Origin: an uncultured Bacteroidota bacterium
GTDB lineage: Bacteria; Bacteroidota; Bacteroidia; Bacteroidales; P3
Direction of reading: 5' to 3'
Length of the DNA: 34,706 nucleotides
Assembly: GCA_902783595.1 (NCBI GenBank)
Contig: CACZRR010000008.1
Location: 1-34,706 of the forward strand
Shown: positions 15,082 through 24,335 of the stretch, piece by piece
Numbering within the stretch: the stretch's first letter is position 1
Layout of the letters: each line of letters opens with the position of its first letter
Position numbers and translations under genes: made by a program
Notes under the pieces: generated by a model
Database searches by the model: none
What the model saw: the letters and a program-made list of their open reading frames with translations, nothing else
What the model was told of the DNA's origin: nothing

Positions 15082-16869
15082 ATGAATATTATAGACTCCC
15101 TTAATGATGCTATAGCACAAGCACTTAATAATCTTTACGACATTCATGTTACGGCGGCAGATGTTGTGCTTCAGGAGACACGAAAAGAGTTTGTTGGCGA
15201 CTATACACTGGTTGTTTTCCCCTATGTGAAACAGGCCCGCAAGTCGCCGGAGGCTGTGGCTTCGGAAATTGGCGCCGCTGTGAAAAACCTCCTGCCCCTG
15301 GTTAAGGGCTATAACGTGGTGAAGGGTTTTCTCAACCTCGAGGTTGCCGACGAATACTGGGCTTCTTACGTGTGGGATCATGTTGGCGAGGAAAGCTACG
15401 GCTATGCTGCGGCTCCCGAGGATGCTGCCCCCGTGGTGGTGGAGTATTCGTCGCCCAACACCAACAAACCCTTACATTTGGGACACATACGCAACAACCT
15501 GCTGGGATGGTCGGTGAGTCGTCTACTGGAGGCTGCCGGATCCCGGGTGAAGAAAGTAAACCTGGTGAACGACAGGGGCATACACATCTGCAAGAGTATG
15601 CTCGCCTGGCAACGCTGGGGTAATGGGGAGACTCCGTCGTCCTGCGGCATGAAAGGCGACCACCTGGTAGGTAAATACTACGTGGAATTTGACAAGCACT
15701 ACAAGGCGGAGGTAAAGGAGATGATGGAGCAGGGTATGGATGAGGAGCAAGCCAAACGGGAGGCCCCGTTGATGGTGGAGGCACAAAACATGTTGAAGCG
15801 CTGGGAAGAGGGCGACGAGGATGTGCGTCAGCTGTGGACAATGATGAATGGATGGGTGTATGAGGGATTTGACGAGACCTATCGCCGTCTGGGGGTGGGA
15901 TTCGACAAGGTGTACTATGAATCGAACACCTACCTTCTCGGCAAAGAGCTCGTGCAGAAGGGATTGGATATGGGTGTGTTGTTCCGCAAAGACGATGGTT
16001 CGGTGTGGTGCGACCTGACGGGCGACGGTCTCGACGAGAAGCTGTTGCTGCGTCGCGACGGCACATCGGTATATATGACCCAAGATCTCGGCACGGCGCT
16101 GCTGCGTCACAAAGACTTCGGTGCAGAGAGGCTCATTTACGTGGTGGGCAACGAGCAGGACTACCACTTCAAAGTGTTGAAACTCATACTCAGCAAGTTG
16201 GGATTCGAGTGGGCCGACAAAGTGTACCACTTGAGTTATGGTATGGTGGAGTTGCCTAATGGCAAGATGAAGAGCCGCGAAGGCACGGTGGTGGACGCCG
16301 ACGACCTGATGGACGAGATGGAGCGCACAGCAGAGACCATGAGCCGCGAACATGGCAAGAACGACGACCTGGGCGACGAGGAGCGTCGCGAGCTCTACCA
16401 CATTCTGGCACTGGGGGCACTGAAATACTTCATCCTAAAAGTAGACCCCACAAAGAATATGCTGTTCAACCCTGCAGAGAGTATTGACTTCAATGGCAAC
16501 ACCGGTCCTTTCATCCAATACACCTACGCCCGTATTCGCAGCATTGTGAGGAAAGCAGGGGAAGAGAAGGGTGCTGCCGCACAGGACGGCGTCACATCGT
16601 TGGGCTCCAAGGAGCGCGAAGTGGTGAAAGTGCTGCACGCCTTCCCTACGGCTGTACGTAGCGCCGCTGCGGCATACAGCCCCGCGATGGTGGCAGGGTA
16701 TGCCTACGACCTGGCCAAGGCTTTCAATAGTTTTTATCAGGACACCCCCATACTGCGCGAAGAGGACGACCAGTTGCGCGCTTTCCGCGTAGCGCTGTGC
16801 TCCTTCACGGCGACAACCATTAAGAACGCTATGGACATCCTCGGCATAGAGGTGCCCGAACGGATGTGA
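15082..16869 (+). CDS. argS: Arginyl-tRNA synthetase
   Basis: A class I synthetase of 595 residues that charges tRNA-Arg. It has the HIGH-type motif HLGH (132-135), a KMKSREGTVV signature loop near 394-403, and the C-terminal anticodon-binding domain ending at the usual Met. Only the ATG at 15082 fits the family N-terminus; upstream in-frame sequence would run back through the argS and priA promoters. A TATTTTTG -7 element ends 20 bases before the start, giving a very short leader. The thioesterase gene begins 4 bases after its stop. Confidence 0.96.
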   Translation: MNIIDSLNDAIAQALNNLYDIHVTAADVVLQETRKEFVGDYTLVVFPYVKQARKSPEAVASEIGAAVKNLLPLVKGYNVVKGFLNLEVADEYWASYVWDHVGEESYGYAAAPEDAAPVVVEYSSPNTNKPLHLGHIRNNLLGWSVSRLLEAAGSRVKKVNLVNDRGIHICKSMLAWQRWGNGETPSSCGMKGDHLVGKYYVEFDKHYKAEVKEMMEQGMDEEQAKREAPLMVEAQNMLKRWEEGDEDVRQLWTMMNGWVYEGFDETYRRLGVGFDKVYYESNTYLLGKELVQKGLDMGVLFRKDDGSVWCDLTGDGLDEKLLLRRDGTSVYMTQDLGTALLRHKDFGAERLIYVVGNEQDYHFKVLKLILSKLGFEWADKVYHLSYGMVELPNGKMKSREGTVVDADDLMDEMERTAETMSREHGKNDDLGDEERRELYHILALGALKYFILKVDPTKNMLFNPAESIDFNGNTGPFIQYTYARIRSIVRKAGEEKGAAAQDGVTSLGSKEREVVKVLHAFPTAVRSAAAAYSPAMVAGYAYDLAKAFNSFYQDTPILREEDDQLRAFRVALCSFTATTIKNAMDILGIEVPERM

Positions 16870-16873
16870 CGTT

Positions 16874-17608
16874 ATGAATTCTTTTGAACGACAGATCACC
16901 ATCCCCGACTATCTTTGCGACCGTCACGACCGTCTGCATCCTTGGGCGGCACTGAGGCTCTGCCAGGAGGTGTCGGAAGGACACAGCAAGGCGACAGGCA
17001 TCGGGTACGAGACGATGATACAGCGTGGGTTGATATGGATACTTTCTCGCGCGTACTATATATTTTATAGACGTCCACAAGAAGGGGAGGAGGTGGTGTT
17101 TCGCACTTGGTCGCGTGGATGCGACGGTCTGTTTGCCTGGCGCGACTATGAAGCGATGAGCAGCAAGGGAGAGTGCCTGTTGGCAGGGACCTCATACTGG
17201 CCTCTCATCGACTATGCCACACGGCGACCGCAGAGGCTGCGCGAGTTGCTTGCAGGCTACGACTATCTGGAGCGCACGGCAACAGAGAAAAGCGCGTTGG
17301 AGAAGCTCCCCATACCGACGATGGGGGAGGGAGCGCTACGTATGGAACGTAACGTATACTACTCAATGTTGGACCATGTGGGTCATGTGAACAACGCAGA
17401 ATACACACGCTTGATTGTCGATGCTCTCGCCGATCGAGGGCTTGATCTCGACCGTCCCTTCGGTTTGGAACTGGGATATCAGCACGAGACGCTGCCTGAC
17501 GAGACTCTTGTAGTGGAGAGCCAGCGCCACGAGGACGTATTCAATATTCTTATCAGCAATAATAGGGGCACTAGTGTAGTGGCCCAAATCACACAGCACA
17601 ATGATTAA
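16874..17608 (+). CDS. Acyl-ACP thioesterase family protein
   Basis: A 244-residue double-hotdog protein of the bacterial acyl-[acyl-carrier-protein] thioesterase family, related to plant FatA/FatB. The N-terminal hotdog includes GYETMIQRGLIWILSR and the RTWSRGCDGLFAWRDY strand pattern. The second hotdog contains HVGHVNNAEYTRLI (about 175-188), where conserved Asn and His contribute to catalysis in the family. It probably releases fatty acids from ACP in the cytoplasm. It follows argS by 4 bases, and its stop lies 8 bases inside the next gene. Confidence 0.88.
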   Translation: MNSFERQITIPDYLCDRHDRLHPWAALRLCQEVSEGHSKATGIGYETMIQRGLIWILSRAYYIFYRRPQEGEEVVFRTWSRGCDGLFAWRDYEAMSSKGECLLAGTSYWPLIDYATRRPQRLRELLAGYDYLERTATEKSALEKLPIPTMGEGALRMERNVYYSMLDHVGHVNNAEYTRLIVDALADRGLDLDRPFGLELGYQHETLPDETLVVESQRHEDVFNILISNNRGTSVVAQITQHND

Positions 17609-18494
17609 AAAAGACAATGTCTCTCCCGTCAAATCCTCTGTCAAAGGTGAGAGAAGGGAAGTGAAAAAAACGTTTTCTCAACCGAAGGGGAGAACAAAGA
17701 AGAATCCGTCGAGGATGGATGGAGACCGAAATATCGCACCGAGGAAAAATAGTGGCGCGAGAGATGATAAGGCGGACGATAGCATCCGTCTGAACAAATA
17801 CATTGCCCATGCTGGTATCTGCTCTCGTCGTGAAGCCGACGAACTCATCGCCGCAGGTAGCGTTAAGGTGAACGGCAAGGTGGTGACAGAGATGGGGTAC
17901 AAGGTGATGCCTGGCGACGAGGTGCAGTATGGTGGCGAGCGCCTGCGCAGCGAGCACCTGCGCTATTTCCTTCTGAACAAGCCCAAGGGGTTTATCACCA
18001 CCACCGACGATCCTCAGGAACGTCGCACCGTAATGATGCTCATGGATGGCTGCTGCGCCGAGCGTATCTACCCCGTGGGGCGCCTCGACCGCGCCACGAC
18101 GGGATTGCTTCTCTTCACCAACGACGGTGAGTTGGCGAAGAAGCTCACGCATCCGTCTACTCAGGTATACAAGATTTACCAGGTGGAACTCAACAAACCC
18201 GTGAGCCGCGAGGACATGAAGAAGTTGCTGGAGGGCATAGAACTGGATGACGGTCCGATGCATGTCGACGATATTCAGTATGCCTCCGTCGGCGGCCAGG
18301 TGGACAAACGCATTGTGGGCGTAGAGCTGCACAGCGGGCGCAACCGCATTGTGCGCCGACTCTTTGAGGCGCTGGGTTACGATGTGCACAAACTAGATCG
18401 CACTGTTTTTGCCGGTCTCACCAAGAAGGATCTCCCGCGGGGCCGCTGGCGCGAACTGACTGAGAAGGAAGTGGGCTACCTCAAGATGATTTGA
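17601..18494 (+). CDS. rRNA pseudouridine synthase (RsuA/RluB family)
   Basis: This 297-residue enzyme isomerises a uridine in rRNA to pseudouridine. A very basic, Ser/Lys/Arg-rich tail (1-60) is probably disordered and RNA-binding. An S4 RNA-binding domain follows (about 62-110), then the catalytic domain with Asp163 in GRLDRATTGLLLFTNDG and the closing GRNRIVRRLFEALGY motif. Whether it is an RluB-, RluE- or RluF-type enzyme cannot be settled here; RluB is most likely. The ATG lies inside the end of the thioesterase gene (8-base overlap). Confidence 0.92.
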   Translation: MIKKDNVSPVKSSVKGERREVKKTFSQPKGRTKKNPSRMDGDRNIAPRKNSGARDDKADDSIRLNKYIAHAGICSRREADELIAAGSVKVNGKVVTEMGYKVMPGDEVQYGGERLRSEHLRYFLLNKPKGFITTTDDPQERRTVMMLMDGCCAERIYPVGRLDRATTGLLLFTNDGELAKKLTHPSTQVYKIYQVELNKPVSREDMKKLLEGIELDDGPMHVDDIQYASVGGQVDKRIVGVELHSGRNRIVRRLFEALGYDVHKLDRTVFAGLTKKDLPRGRWRELTEKEVGYLKMI

Positions 18495-18495
18495 T

Positions 18496-18524
18496 GGTAG
18501 CCAACTGTTTTACTGGGGGCTACC
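18496..18524. terminator. Weak hairpin between convergent genes
   Basis: GGTAGCC (18496-18502) and GGCTACC (18518-18524) can pair across a 15-base loop right after the pseudouridine synthase stop and over the end of the opposing methyltransferase gene. There is no T tract on the plus strand, so its terminator activity is uncertain. Confidence 0.3.
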
Positions 18525-19229
18525 TATTAAGAAAACTGTGTTGTGCTTGTGCAGGTTGAGAGCGAGGCGCTCTGTTTTCCATTGCGAGCAGGGTAGGGTG
18601 CGAATAATCTGCGAGGGCAGGGTGATGTCGCATGCCACGCAGATGAGCGTGTCGCTGCGCAGCGTTGCGCAAAGAGCTTCAAGCATCTGGTTGTTGCGAT
18701 AGGGCGCCTCGATGAAGAGTTGCGTCTGATGTTCACGCCACACACGGTCCTCGAGATGACGCAGTGCGGCGTATCGTCGCGAACGGTCGACGGGGAGGTA
18801 GCCATTGAAAGCGAAAGATTGCCCATTAAGGCCACTGGCCATAAGTGCCAGAAGCAATGACGAAGGGCCGACGAGAGGCAGCACCTCGATGGCGCGCTGC
18901 TGAGCAATGGCGACGATGGCGGCGCCAGGATCGGCAATGCAGGGGAGACCTGCTTCGGAGAGCAAACCTACATTGTTTCCGTCGGCTATGGGGTCGAGAT
19001 ACGATCCAATATCGCTGGTCGACGTATGTTCGTTGAGTTCGAAGAAAGCAACGTCATCAATCGGGATTGGATAACCGGCACGCTTCAGAAAACGGCGGGC
19101 TGTGCGTATTTCTTCGACGATAAAGGTGTGGCAGGTCTCCAGCCAACGTTTGTTTTCTGTTGGGAGCACAGCATCGAGCAGTTCGCCACCGATGGCGACA
19201 GGGAAGAGTATGAGTTTACCTTTTTTCAA
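18510..19229 (-). CDS. Tetrapyrrole-methylase-fold SAM methyltransferase (RsmI-like)
   Basis: A 239-residue member of the family that includes RsmI, which 2'-O-methylates C1402 of 16S rRNA. Visible family marks are the N-terminal LILFPVAIGG (RsmI has LYLVPTPIGN), GLLSEAGLPCIADPGA (about 88-103), LPLVGPSSLLLALMASGL, and the FIEAPYRNN motif near 172. It is shorter and more diverged than E. coli RsmI, as in the Bacteroidota paralogue, so the target is not certain. The only plausible start is TTG (19227-19229), which lies within a heptamer repeat. Confidence 0.85.
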   Translation of the reverse strand: MKKGKLILFPVAIGGELLDAVLPTENKRWLETCHTFIVEEIRTARRFLKRAGYPIPIDDVAFFELNEHTSTSDIGSYLDPIADGNNVGLLSEAGLPCIADPGAAIVAIAQQRAIEVLPLVGPSSLLLALMASGLNGQSFAFNGYLPVDRSRRYAALRHLEDRVWREHQTQLFIEAPYRNNQMLEALCATLRSDTLICVACDITLPSQIIRTLPCSQWKTERLALNLHKHNTVFLIGSPQ

Positions 19230-19256
19230 GTTTGAGGTTTTATTATAACGGCGAAT
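19224..19256. repeat. Heptamer repeat plus TAACGGCGAAT word (locus 2)
   Basis: Three 7-bp units (TTTCAAG 19224-19230, TTTGAGG 19231-19237, TTTTATT 19238-19244) are followed after one base by TAACGGCGAAT (19246-19256). Read leftward the units have the NNNNAAA form; CCTCAAA recurs at 26320-26326. The TTG start of the methyltransferase lies in the first unit. The same composite (heptamers then TAACGGCGAAT) precedes queA. Confidence 0.65.
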
Positions 19257-19289
19257 TACACCAATTTCTATTTAACATAACTAGCATAT

Positions 19290-19790
19290 TCATTCATTTG
19301 GGTTTAGGGTTTTAGGGGGTGTTTGTAACGCATTGCTCCATTCTTCAAGTTGCATGATGGCGCGGTGGTGGCCACCGAAGTGCATCACATAGGGCCAAGT
19401 ATATTCCTTTTCCTGGTACTTGAGGAATCGTTGCACTTCGCGTACGATGAAAAGCAATGCGCCCCATTTATTAGCCAGCAGCCATTTGAGTGAATCTACA
19501 TCTTTCTGACAAGCCATAGCGAAACGTAGATTGACGGTGGTCATTGCGTGGCGAATCCAGTCGATAGCCTTATTGTCTCCGTCACAGGCGTTGCTGAGGA
19601 TGGCGAGCCAGGCATAGTTGTTTTTGAAAAGCCAAACCATGGCGTCGTCGTCGCCGCGGACGGCGTTGCTGAAGGCTGCCAGCTGTGGGTATCCTGCATC
19701 CAGCAGCCAGTGGAAGAAATCGCTGCGACCGGCAATGCTCTTGGATAACGCGAGAAGCACTTTGACGGGATACTGCTCGAGGCCTTTCAT
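19290..19790 (-). CDS. Unknown protein of five 25-residue helical repeats
   Basis: I do not recognise a named family. The 166 residues divide exactly into five 25-residue units (1-125) plus a 41-residue tail. Units 2-5 each have Trp at position 3 followed by Leu or Ile. Units 1-3 keep a hydrophobic-Ala-x-Ser/Ala pattern at positions 12-18, and the first three also share Gly at 21. Unit 2 (FHWLLDAGYPQLAAFSNAV) and unit 3 (MVWLFKNNYAWLAILSNAC) are the closest pair. Predicted structure is a helical-hairpin solenoid, suggesting a binding role. There is no signal peptide or membrane segment. Its ATG overlaps the TrmH stop (ATGA). Its last codons are encoded by a heptamer tract. Confidence 0.8.
   Translation of the reverse strand: MKGLEQYPVKVLLALSKSIAGRSDFFHWLLDAGYPQLAAFSNAVRGDDDAMVWLFKNNYAWLAILSNACDGDNKAIDWIRHAMTTVNLRFAMACQKDVDSLKWLLANKWGALLFIVREVQRFLKYQEKEYTWPYVMHFGGHHRAIMQLEEWSNALQTPPKTLNPNE
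19296..19316. repeat. Heptamer tract in the 3' end of the repeat-protein gene (locus 3)
   Basis: ATTTGGG (19296-19302), TTTAGGG (19303-19309) and TTTTAGG (19310-19316) run in tandem. On the coding strand they read as A/C-rich heptamers of the NNNNAAA kind and supply the tail residues PKTLNPN just before the stop. The repeat therefore forms the C-terminus of the protein. Confidence 0.55.
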
Positions 19791-20338
19791 GTTTTATGGG
19801 TTATGAGTTTATATATTTCCCAGATTACGATGGCGGCGGCGCAGCTGACGTTGAGTGAATGTTTGGTGCCGCTCTGTGGTATCTCGATGAAGGCATCGCA
19901 GAGAGCCATCACCTCCTCAGCTACGCCGTCGATTTCGTTGCCGAAGACGACAGCCACCTTCTCGCCTGCGCGCTGCAGAGCGATGCGGGCATCCTCCTCG
20001 CCTAACTTGATACTGCCGTGGGCGATTTCGACGGCGAAGACCCGATAGCCGTTGTCCTTGAGGTTACGCACATAATGAGCTGTGTCGTCATGATGGCTCC
20101 ACGCCACGCTGTCTTCGGCGCCGAGGGCCGTCTTGTGGATCTCGCGATGTGGCGGTGTGGCGGTGATGCCACAAAGTGCTATGTGATCAACACGGAAAGC
20201 GTCGGCGGTGCGGAACACGGAGCCGATATTGTTCAGCGACCGCACATTGTCAAGCACAACTGTGAGGGGCAGTTTTTCTGCCTTGCGGAACTCCTCGACG
20301 CTCATGCGCTGCATCTCTTCTGTCGTCAATTTCTTCAT
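19787..20338 (-). CDS. TrmH/SpoU-family RNA 2'-O-methyltransferase
   Basis: A 183-residue SPOUT methyltransferase. It carries the three SpoU motifs: DNVRSLNNIGSVFRTADAF (about 30-48, with the conserved Asn and Arg), VVFGNEIDGV (about 128-137), and the knot-forming IPQSGTKHSLNVSCAAAI (about 153-170). The target could be tRNA (as for TrmH/TrmL) or rRNA. A GGAGG lies 8 bases before the ATG. It starts 13 bases after sufB, and its TGA overlaps the next ATG. Confidence 0.93.
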   Translation of the reverse strand: MKKLTTEEMQRMSVEEFRKAEKLPLTVVLDNVRSLNNIGSVFRTADAFRVDHIALCGITATPPHREIHKTALGAEDSVAWSHHDDTAHYVRNLKDNGYRVFAVEIAHGSIKLGEEDARIALQRAGEKVAVVFGNEIDGVAEEVMALCDAFIEIPQSGTKHSLNVSCAAAIVIWEIYKLITHKT

Positions 20339-20351
20339 ATTAGATCCTCCC

Positions 20352-21812
20352 TCATCCGACGCTACCCTCGAGGCTTATCGAGAGGAGTTTCTGTGCTTCA
20401 ACGGCGAACTCCATAGGGAGTTTTTTAAGCACGTCTTTGGCGTATCCGTTGACGATGAGACCTACGGCGCTCTCGGGGCTTATGCCGCGCTGCTGACAGT
20501 AAAACAGCTGGTCTTCAGAGATCTTGCTGGTGGTAGCTTCGTGCTCGAGGATGGCGGTATGGTTGTCGGCCTTGATGTAGGGCCACGTGTGCGCGCCGCA
20601 CTGGTCGCCCAGCAGTAGTGAGTCGCACTGTGAGTAGTTGCGAGCCCCGACGGCGTGGGGTGCCACCTGCACAAGGCCGCGGTACGAGTTGTGGCTATGA
20701 CCTGCCGAGATGCCCTTGGAGATGATGGTGGAGCGTGTGTCGGCGCCGAGGTGTATCATCTTGGTGCCTGTGTCAGCCTGTTGGTAGTTGTTGGTGACGG
20801 CGACGGAGTAGAATTCAGCCGAGGAGTGGTCGCCCTGCAGGATGCAGGAGGGGTATTTCCACGTCACCGCGGAGCCTGTCTCGACCTGAGTCCAAGAGAG
20901 TCGGGCGTGCGACCCCTTGCAGATGCCGCGCTTGGTGACGAAATTATAGATACCACCCCTACCCTCTTTGTCGCCAGGGTACCAGTTTTGCACGGTTGAA
21001 TACTTCACTTCGGCGTCCTTGAGTACGACGATCTCGACGATGGCGGCGTGCAGTTGGTTTTCGTCGCGCTGCGGCGCCGTGCAGCCCTCGAGGTAGGAGA
21101 CGTACGATCCTTCATCGGCAATAATGAGGGTGCGTTCGAACTGACCTGTGCCACGGGCATTGATGCGGAAATAGGACGAGAGCTCCATCGGGCAGCGCAC
21201 ACCTTTGGGGATGTAGCAGAAGGAACCGTCGGAGAAGACAGCCGAGTTGAGTGCGGCGAAGAAGTTGTCGCCGGCGGGCACCACGCTGCCAAGGTACTGC
21301 CGCACCAGGTCAGAGTGCTTCTGCACGGCTTCGCTGATGGGCATAAAAATAATACCTTTCTCCTCCAGCGCTTTCTGGCTTGTCGTCTTCACCGACACGG
21401 AATCCATAATGGCATCGTAGGCCACGCCGACATTGGCGTCGTCCTTCACACCTGCCAGCACTTCCCGCTCACGCAGTGGTATGCCCAACTTGTCGAAGGT
21501 GGCCAGAAGTTCGGGATCCACGTCGTCAATACTCTTTTTCTTTTCCTGCTTGGGGGCAGCGAAATAGATGATATCCTGATAGTTGGGCGTTTCATACTCA
21601 AGGTGTGCCCAGTCGGGTTCCTTCATTTGCTGCCAACGTCGGAAAGCTTTGAGGCGGAATTCCAAAAGCCATTCGGGCTCTTCTTTCTTCTGGGAGATAA
21701 GACGCACGACATCCTCATCGAGCCCCTTGCGGATGGTATCGGTGGCAATGTCGGTAGTGAAACCCCACTTGTATTCTTCGTTGGCTATGTTGTCGAGGGT
21801 GTTATTATTCAT
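20352..21812 (-). CDS. sufB: Fe-S cluster assembly scaffold SufB
   Basis: The 486-residue SufB normally works with SufC (ATPase) and SufD to build and deliver Fe-S clusters. It is full-length and well conserved, with [20 protein letters not shown], the cluster-region SYLEGCTAP with its Cys, and the C-terminal [16 protein letters not shown]. Unusually, no sufC, sufD or sufS lies next to it: it is preceded by a MATE transporter, whose stop overlaps its ATG (ATGA), and followed by trmH. The partner genes are probably elsewhere in the genome. Confidence 0.97.
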   Translation of the reverse strand: MNNNTLDNIANEEYKWGFTTDIATDTIRKGLDEDVVRLISQKKEEPEWLLEFRLKAFRRWQQMKEPDWAHLEYETPNYQDIIYFAAPKQEKKKSIDDVDPELLATFDKLGIPLREREVLAGVKDDANVGVAYDAIMDSVSVKTTSQKALEEKGIIFMPISEAVQKHSDLVRQYLGSVVPAGDNFFAALNSAVFSDGSFCYIPKGVRCPMELSSYFRINARGTGQFERTLIIADEGSYVSYLEGCTAPQRDENQLHAAIVEIVVLKDAEVKYSTVQNWYPGDKEGRGGIYNFVTKRGICKGSHARLSWTQVETGSAVTWKYPSCILQGDHSSAEFYSVAVTNNYQQADTGTKMIHLGADTRSTIISKGISAGHSHNSYRGLVQVAPHAVGARNYSQCDSLLLGDQCGAHTWPYIKADNHTAILEHEATTSKISEDQLFYCQQRGISPESAVGLIVNGYAKDVLKKLPMEFAVEAQKLLSISLEGSVG

Positions 21813-23164
21813 GCTGTTTGCAATTGTCTATTTATTTTAATGATATAGGGTAATGCCAAAAGGAAGGTGAGCACGTCGGCAATGCCCTGCGCCATCTCCA
21901 CACCGTGCAGTCCTAGCAGTAATGGCAGTAGCAGTACGGCGGGCAGAAAGAAGAGACCATTGCGACAAATACTCAAAAGAGTGGCGGGAGCCGTCATACG
22001 GATATTTTGGAAGAGCATACCTGTGGCCGTAAACGATGCCACCAAGGGAAATGCACCACACTGCCACCGAAGGGTACGTGATCCTATGGATATCACAACA
22101 GGGTCGTCGGCACGAAAAAGGGCCACTATCTCTGGCGCAAAAACAATACCTATCGCTGAGGCCACCAGCAAAAAGGCTGTGCCCATCGTGATGGCAAAAA
22201 GCCACGACTGGCGTACTCTCCCGTAGAGGCCTGCACCGTAATTGTAGCCACAGACGGGCTGGAACCCCTGGCAGAATCCCAGCACAACGCTGAAAACAAA
22301 CATCATGACACGCGACACAATGGCAAAAGCCGCCACAGCCGCCGCCGCTTGCCCTGGCCCAGCATAGCGCGCCGCCTGGTGGTTGAGGATGATGACAGCA
22401 GCACAGTTGAACGCCTGGCGGAACAATGATGGCAAGCCCCCACGCACTATCTCGTAGTAGATATGCAGCGAAGGACGGAAATTTAACAGCCGCAGGTGCA
22501 CACTCTCGGGCCTAAAAGTGCCCGCAAGCAATAGGCTCCACGACAATGTCTGACTGATGGCGGTGGCTAACGAGGCTCCCGACACGCCCATATCAAAACC
22601 AAAAATAAGTATAGGGTCAAGGACAATATTAATGATGGCGCCACCAACAATACCCACCATACCCAGCCGCGCATTGCCTTGCAGGCGCAATTGGTTATTG
22701 AGCGTCAGTGCCGACATCATGAAGGGCGACGCTAGAACAATATAGCGCAAGTAGTCAGATGCGAAAGGCACCACTTCGGATGGAGCTCCTAGCATTCGAC
22801 TCAAACCATCTAGACTCGGAAGACACACCACGACGACGATAAACCCAAGCAGCAAAGGTGTGAAGAAACCTACACTGGCCATCACGCCCGCCTCGTCACG
22901 CCGACGCGCCCCAAGTGCTCGTGAAATGAAGTTGCCGCTCCCGTGCCCAAAGAAAAAACCCAATGCCTGGATGAAGGTCATGAAGGCAAACGACACACCC
23001 ACTCCAGCGGTACCCTCTGTGGAGAGACGCCCGACAAAAGCGGCGTCGACCACATTGTAGAACGCCGTGGTAACCATAGCCACCACCGTCGGCAACGCCA
23101 TGCGGCACACCAACCGTCGTACGGGCTGCTGCGTCATCTCTGCATATTTGTCGTCGAGGGTCAC
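21809..23164 (-). CDS. MATE-family efflux transporter
   Basis: A 451-residue inner-membrane protein with about 12 hydrophobic helices and the two-fold MATE repeat. It resembles the DinF/NorM-like group that exports drugs or metabolites using Na+ or H+ gradients. Typical pieces are [15 protein letters not shown] at the N-terminus, [20 protein letters not shown], and [17 protein letters not shown] in the second half. The assigned start is a GTG sharing one base with the protease stop (TAGTG); an ATG nine codons inside (23135-23137) is the alternative. Its stop overlaps the sufB start. The substrate is unknown. Confidence 0.9.
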   Translation of the reverse strand: MTLDDKYAEMTQQPVRRLVCRMALPTVVAMVTTAFYNVVDAAFVGRLSTEGTAGVGVSFAFMTFIQALGFFFGHGSGNFISRALGARRRDEAGVMASVGFFTPLLLGFIVVVVCLPSLDGLSRMLGAPSEVVPFASDYLRYIVLASPFMMSALTLNNQLRLQGNARLGMVGIVGGAIINIVLDPILIFGFDMGVSGASLATAISQTLSWSLLLAGTFRPESVHLRLLNFRPSLHIYYEIVRGGLPSLFRQAFNCAAVIILNHQAARYAGPGQAAAAVAAFAIVSRVMMFVFSVVLGFCQGFQPVCGYNYGAGLYGRVRQSWLFAITMGTAFLLVASAIGIVFAPEIVALFRADDPVVISIGSRTLRWQCGAFPLVASFTATGMLFQNIRMTAPATLLSICRNGLFFLPAVLLLPLLLGLHGVEMAQGIADVLTFLLALPYIIKINRQLQTA

Positions 23165-24306
23165 TATCTAAGAATATCCGTAGTTCCTTTTATATTCAGC
23201 AGCTGCGCTTTGACGGTCCGCGTATGACCGTCGCGCACAAATTCGACATCCACGCTGTCGCCGGGACTGAACAAGCCCAACTCTTCCGTGAGCTCTGCGA
23301 AGGTGTTCACCTCCTTGCCCTCTATGCGCAAAATCACGTCGCCTCCCTGCAGACCGGCACGCTCGGCTGCACACTCTTTCGTGAGATTCACCAAAAAGAG
23401 GCCTTTCGTGTCGCGCAGACCTACACGACGCGCCACCGTGGCGTCCACCTCAGTGACCTGAATGCCCAGATAGGCGCGTTGCACTCGTCCGTAACGTTGC
23501 AGGTCGGCAGCCACCTTGGCGGCGATATTGCTTGGGATCGCAAACGAATAGCCGATATAGTTGCCGCTATTGCCTCCCGCTATGGCCGTCACGATGCCCA
23601 CTAATGTGCCGTCGGCAGCCACCAATGCCCCTCCACTGTTGCCCGAGTTGACAGCAGCGTCGGTCTGTAGAAACGACTCCAACGGTGTGTCGTTGGTCTT
23701 GTTGTTTTCGATGATGTGCATGTTGCGAGCTTTTGCACTGATGATGCCACTGGTCACCGTAGAGGTCAGGTTGAAGGGGTTGCCAATGGCAAGCACAGGC
23801 TCCCCTACCCGCACAGCATCACTGTTGCCAAAAGGTATAAACGTCAGCCCTTCGGCATCTATCTTGATCACCGCCAAGTCGGTGGCTGGATCATGTCCAA
23901 CAAGACGCGCCGGCAACTCTCGCCGGTCGTTGAGGGTGACAACTATGCGTTCGGCATCCTGTACCACATGGTTATTGGTGACAATGTAGCCATCACTGGT
24001 GATGATAACACCCGACCCATAGGCGTTGTACACCTGTTTCTGAACACCCTGCTGGATGATAAAACCAAAAAACGATTGGTAGAGGGGCGTGAGCTGCGTC
24101 ATCTCCGTACGGATATGCACTACCCCATCGATCGTAGATGCCGCCACCTCCGTAAAGTCCATCACACGACAGCGCCCTAGTTCGGCATACTCCTTTCCTC
24201 GCTCTCCTCCAACTACAGCAACGTCCCTCGTGTCCGCTCTCTCCTCCTGTGCATCGCACGACATCGTAAGGAACGCCATCATCAATGCAAAAACAACCTT
24301 TTTCAT
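23164..24306 (-). CDS. HtrA/DegP-like serine protease lipoprotein with one PDZ domain
   Basis: A 380-residue S1C protease for envelope protein quality control. The lipobox LTMSC (Cys17) predicts a lipid anchor. The trypsin-like domain has His113 in VTNNHVV, Asp143 in ATDLAVI and Ser224 in GNSGGAL, a complete triad. A single PDZ domain follows (about 285-370), making it DegS-like in layout, whereas the usual Bacteroidota DegP has two PDZs and about 500 residues. It begins 52 bases after dxs and its TAG overlaps the MATE GTG. Confidence 0.92.
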   Translation of the reverse strand: MKKVVFALMMAFLTMSCDAQEERADTRDVAVVGGERGKEYAELGRCRVMDFTEVAASTIDGVVHIRTEMTQLTPLYQSFFGFIIQQGVQKQVYNAYGSGVIITSDGYIVTNNHVVQDAERIVVTLNDRRELPARLVGHDPATDLAVIKIDAEGLTFIPFGNSDAVRVGEPVLAIGNPFNLTSTVTSGIISAKARNMHIIENNKTNDTPLESFLQTDAAVNSGNSGGALVAADGTLVGIVTAIAGGNSGNYIGYSFAIPSNIAAKVAADLQRYGRVQRAYLGIQVTEVDATVARRVGLRDTKGLFLVNLTKECAAERAGLQGGDVILRIEGKEVNTFAELTEELGLFSPGDSVDVEFVRDGHTRTVKAQLLNIKGTTDILR

Positions 24307-24335
24307 ATCGCTATATCCTCTATTTTAATTACAAA

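Noticed and set aside
19296-19316. CCCTAAA-like words resembling a telomere repeat
   Set aside because: Only one exact unit occurs, inside a bacterial gene end, and it fits the general heptamer family seen elsewhere in the window.
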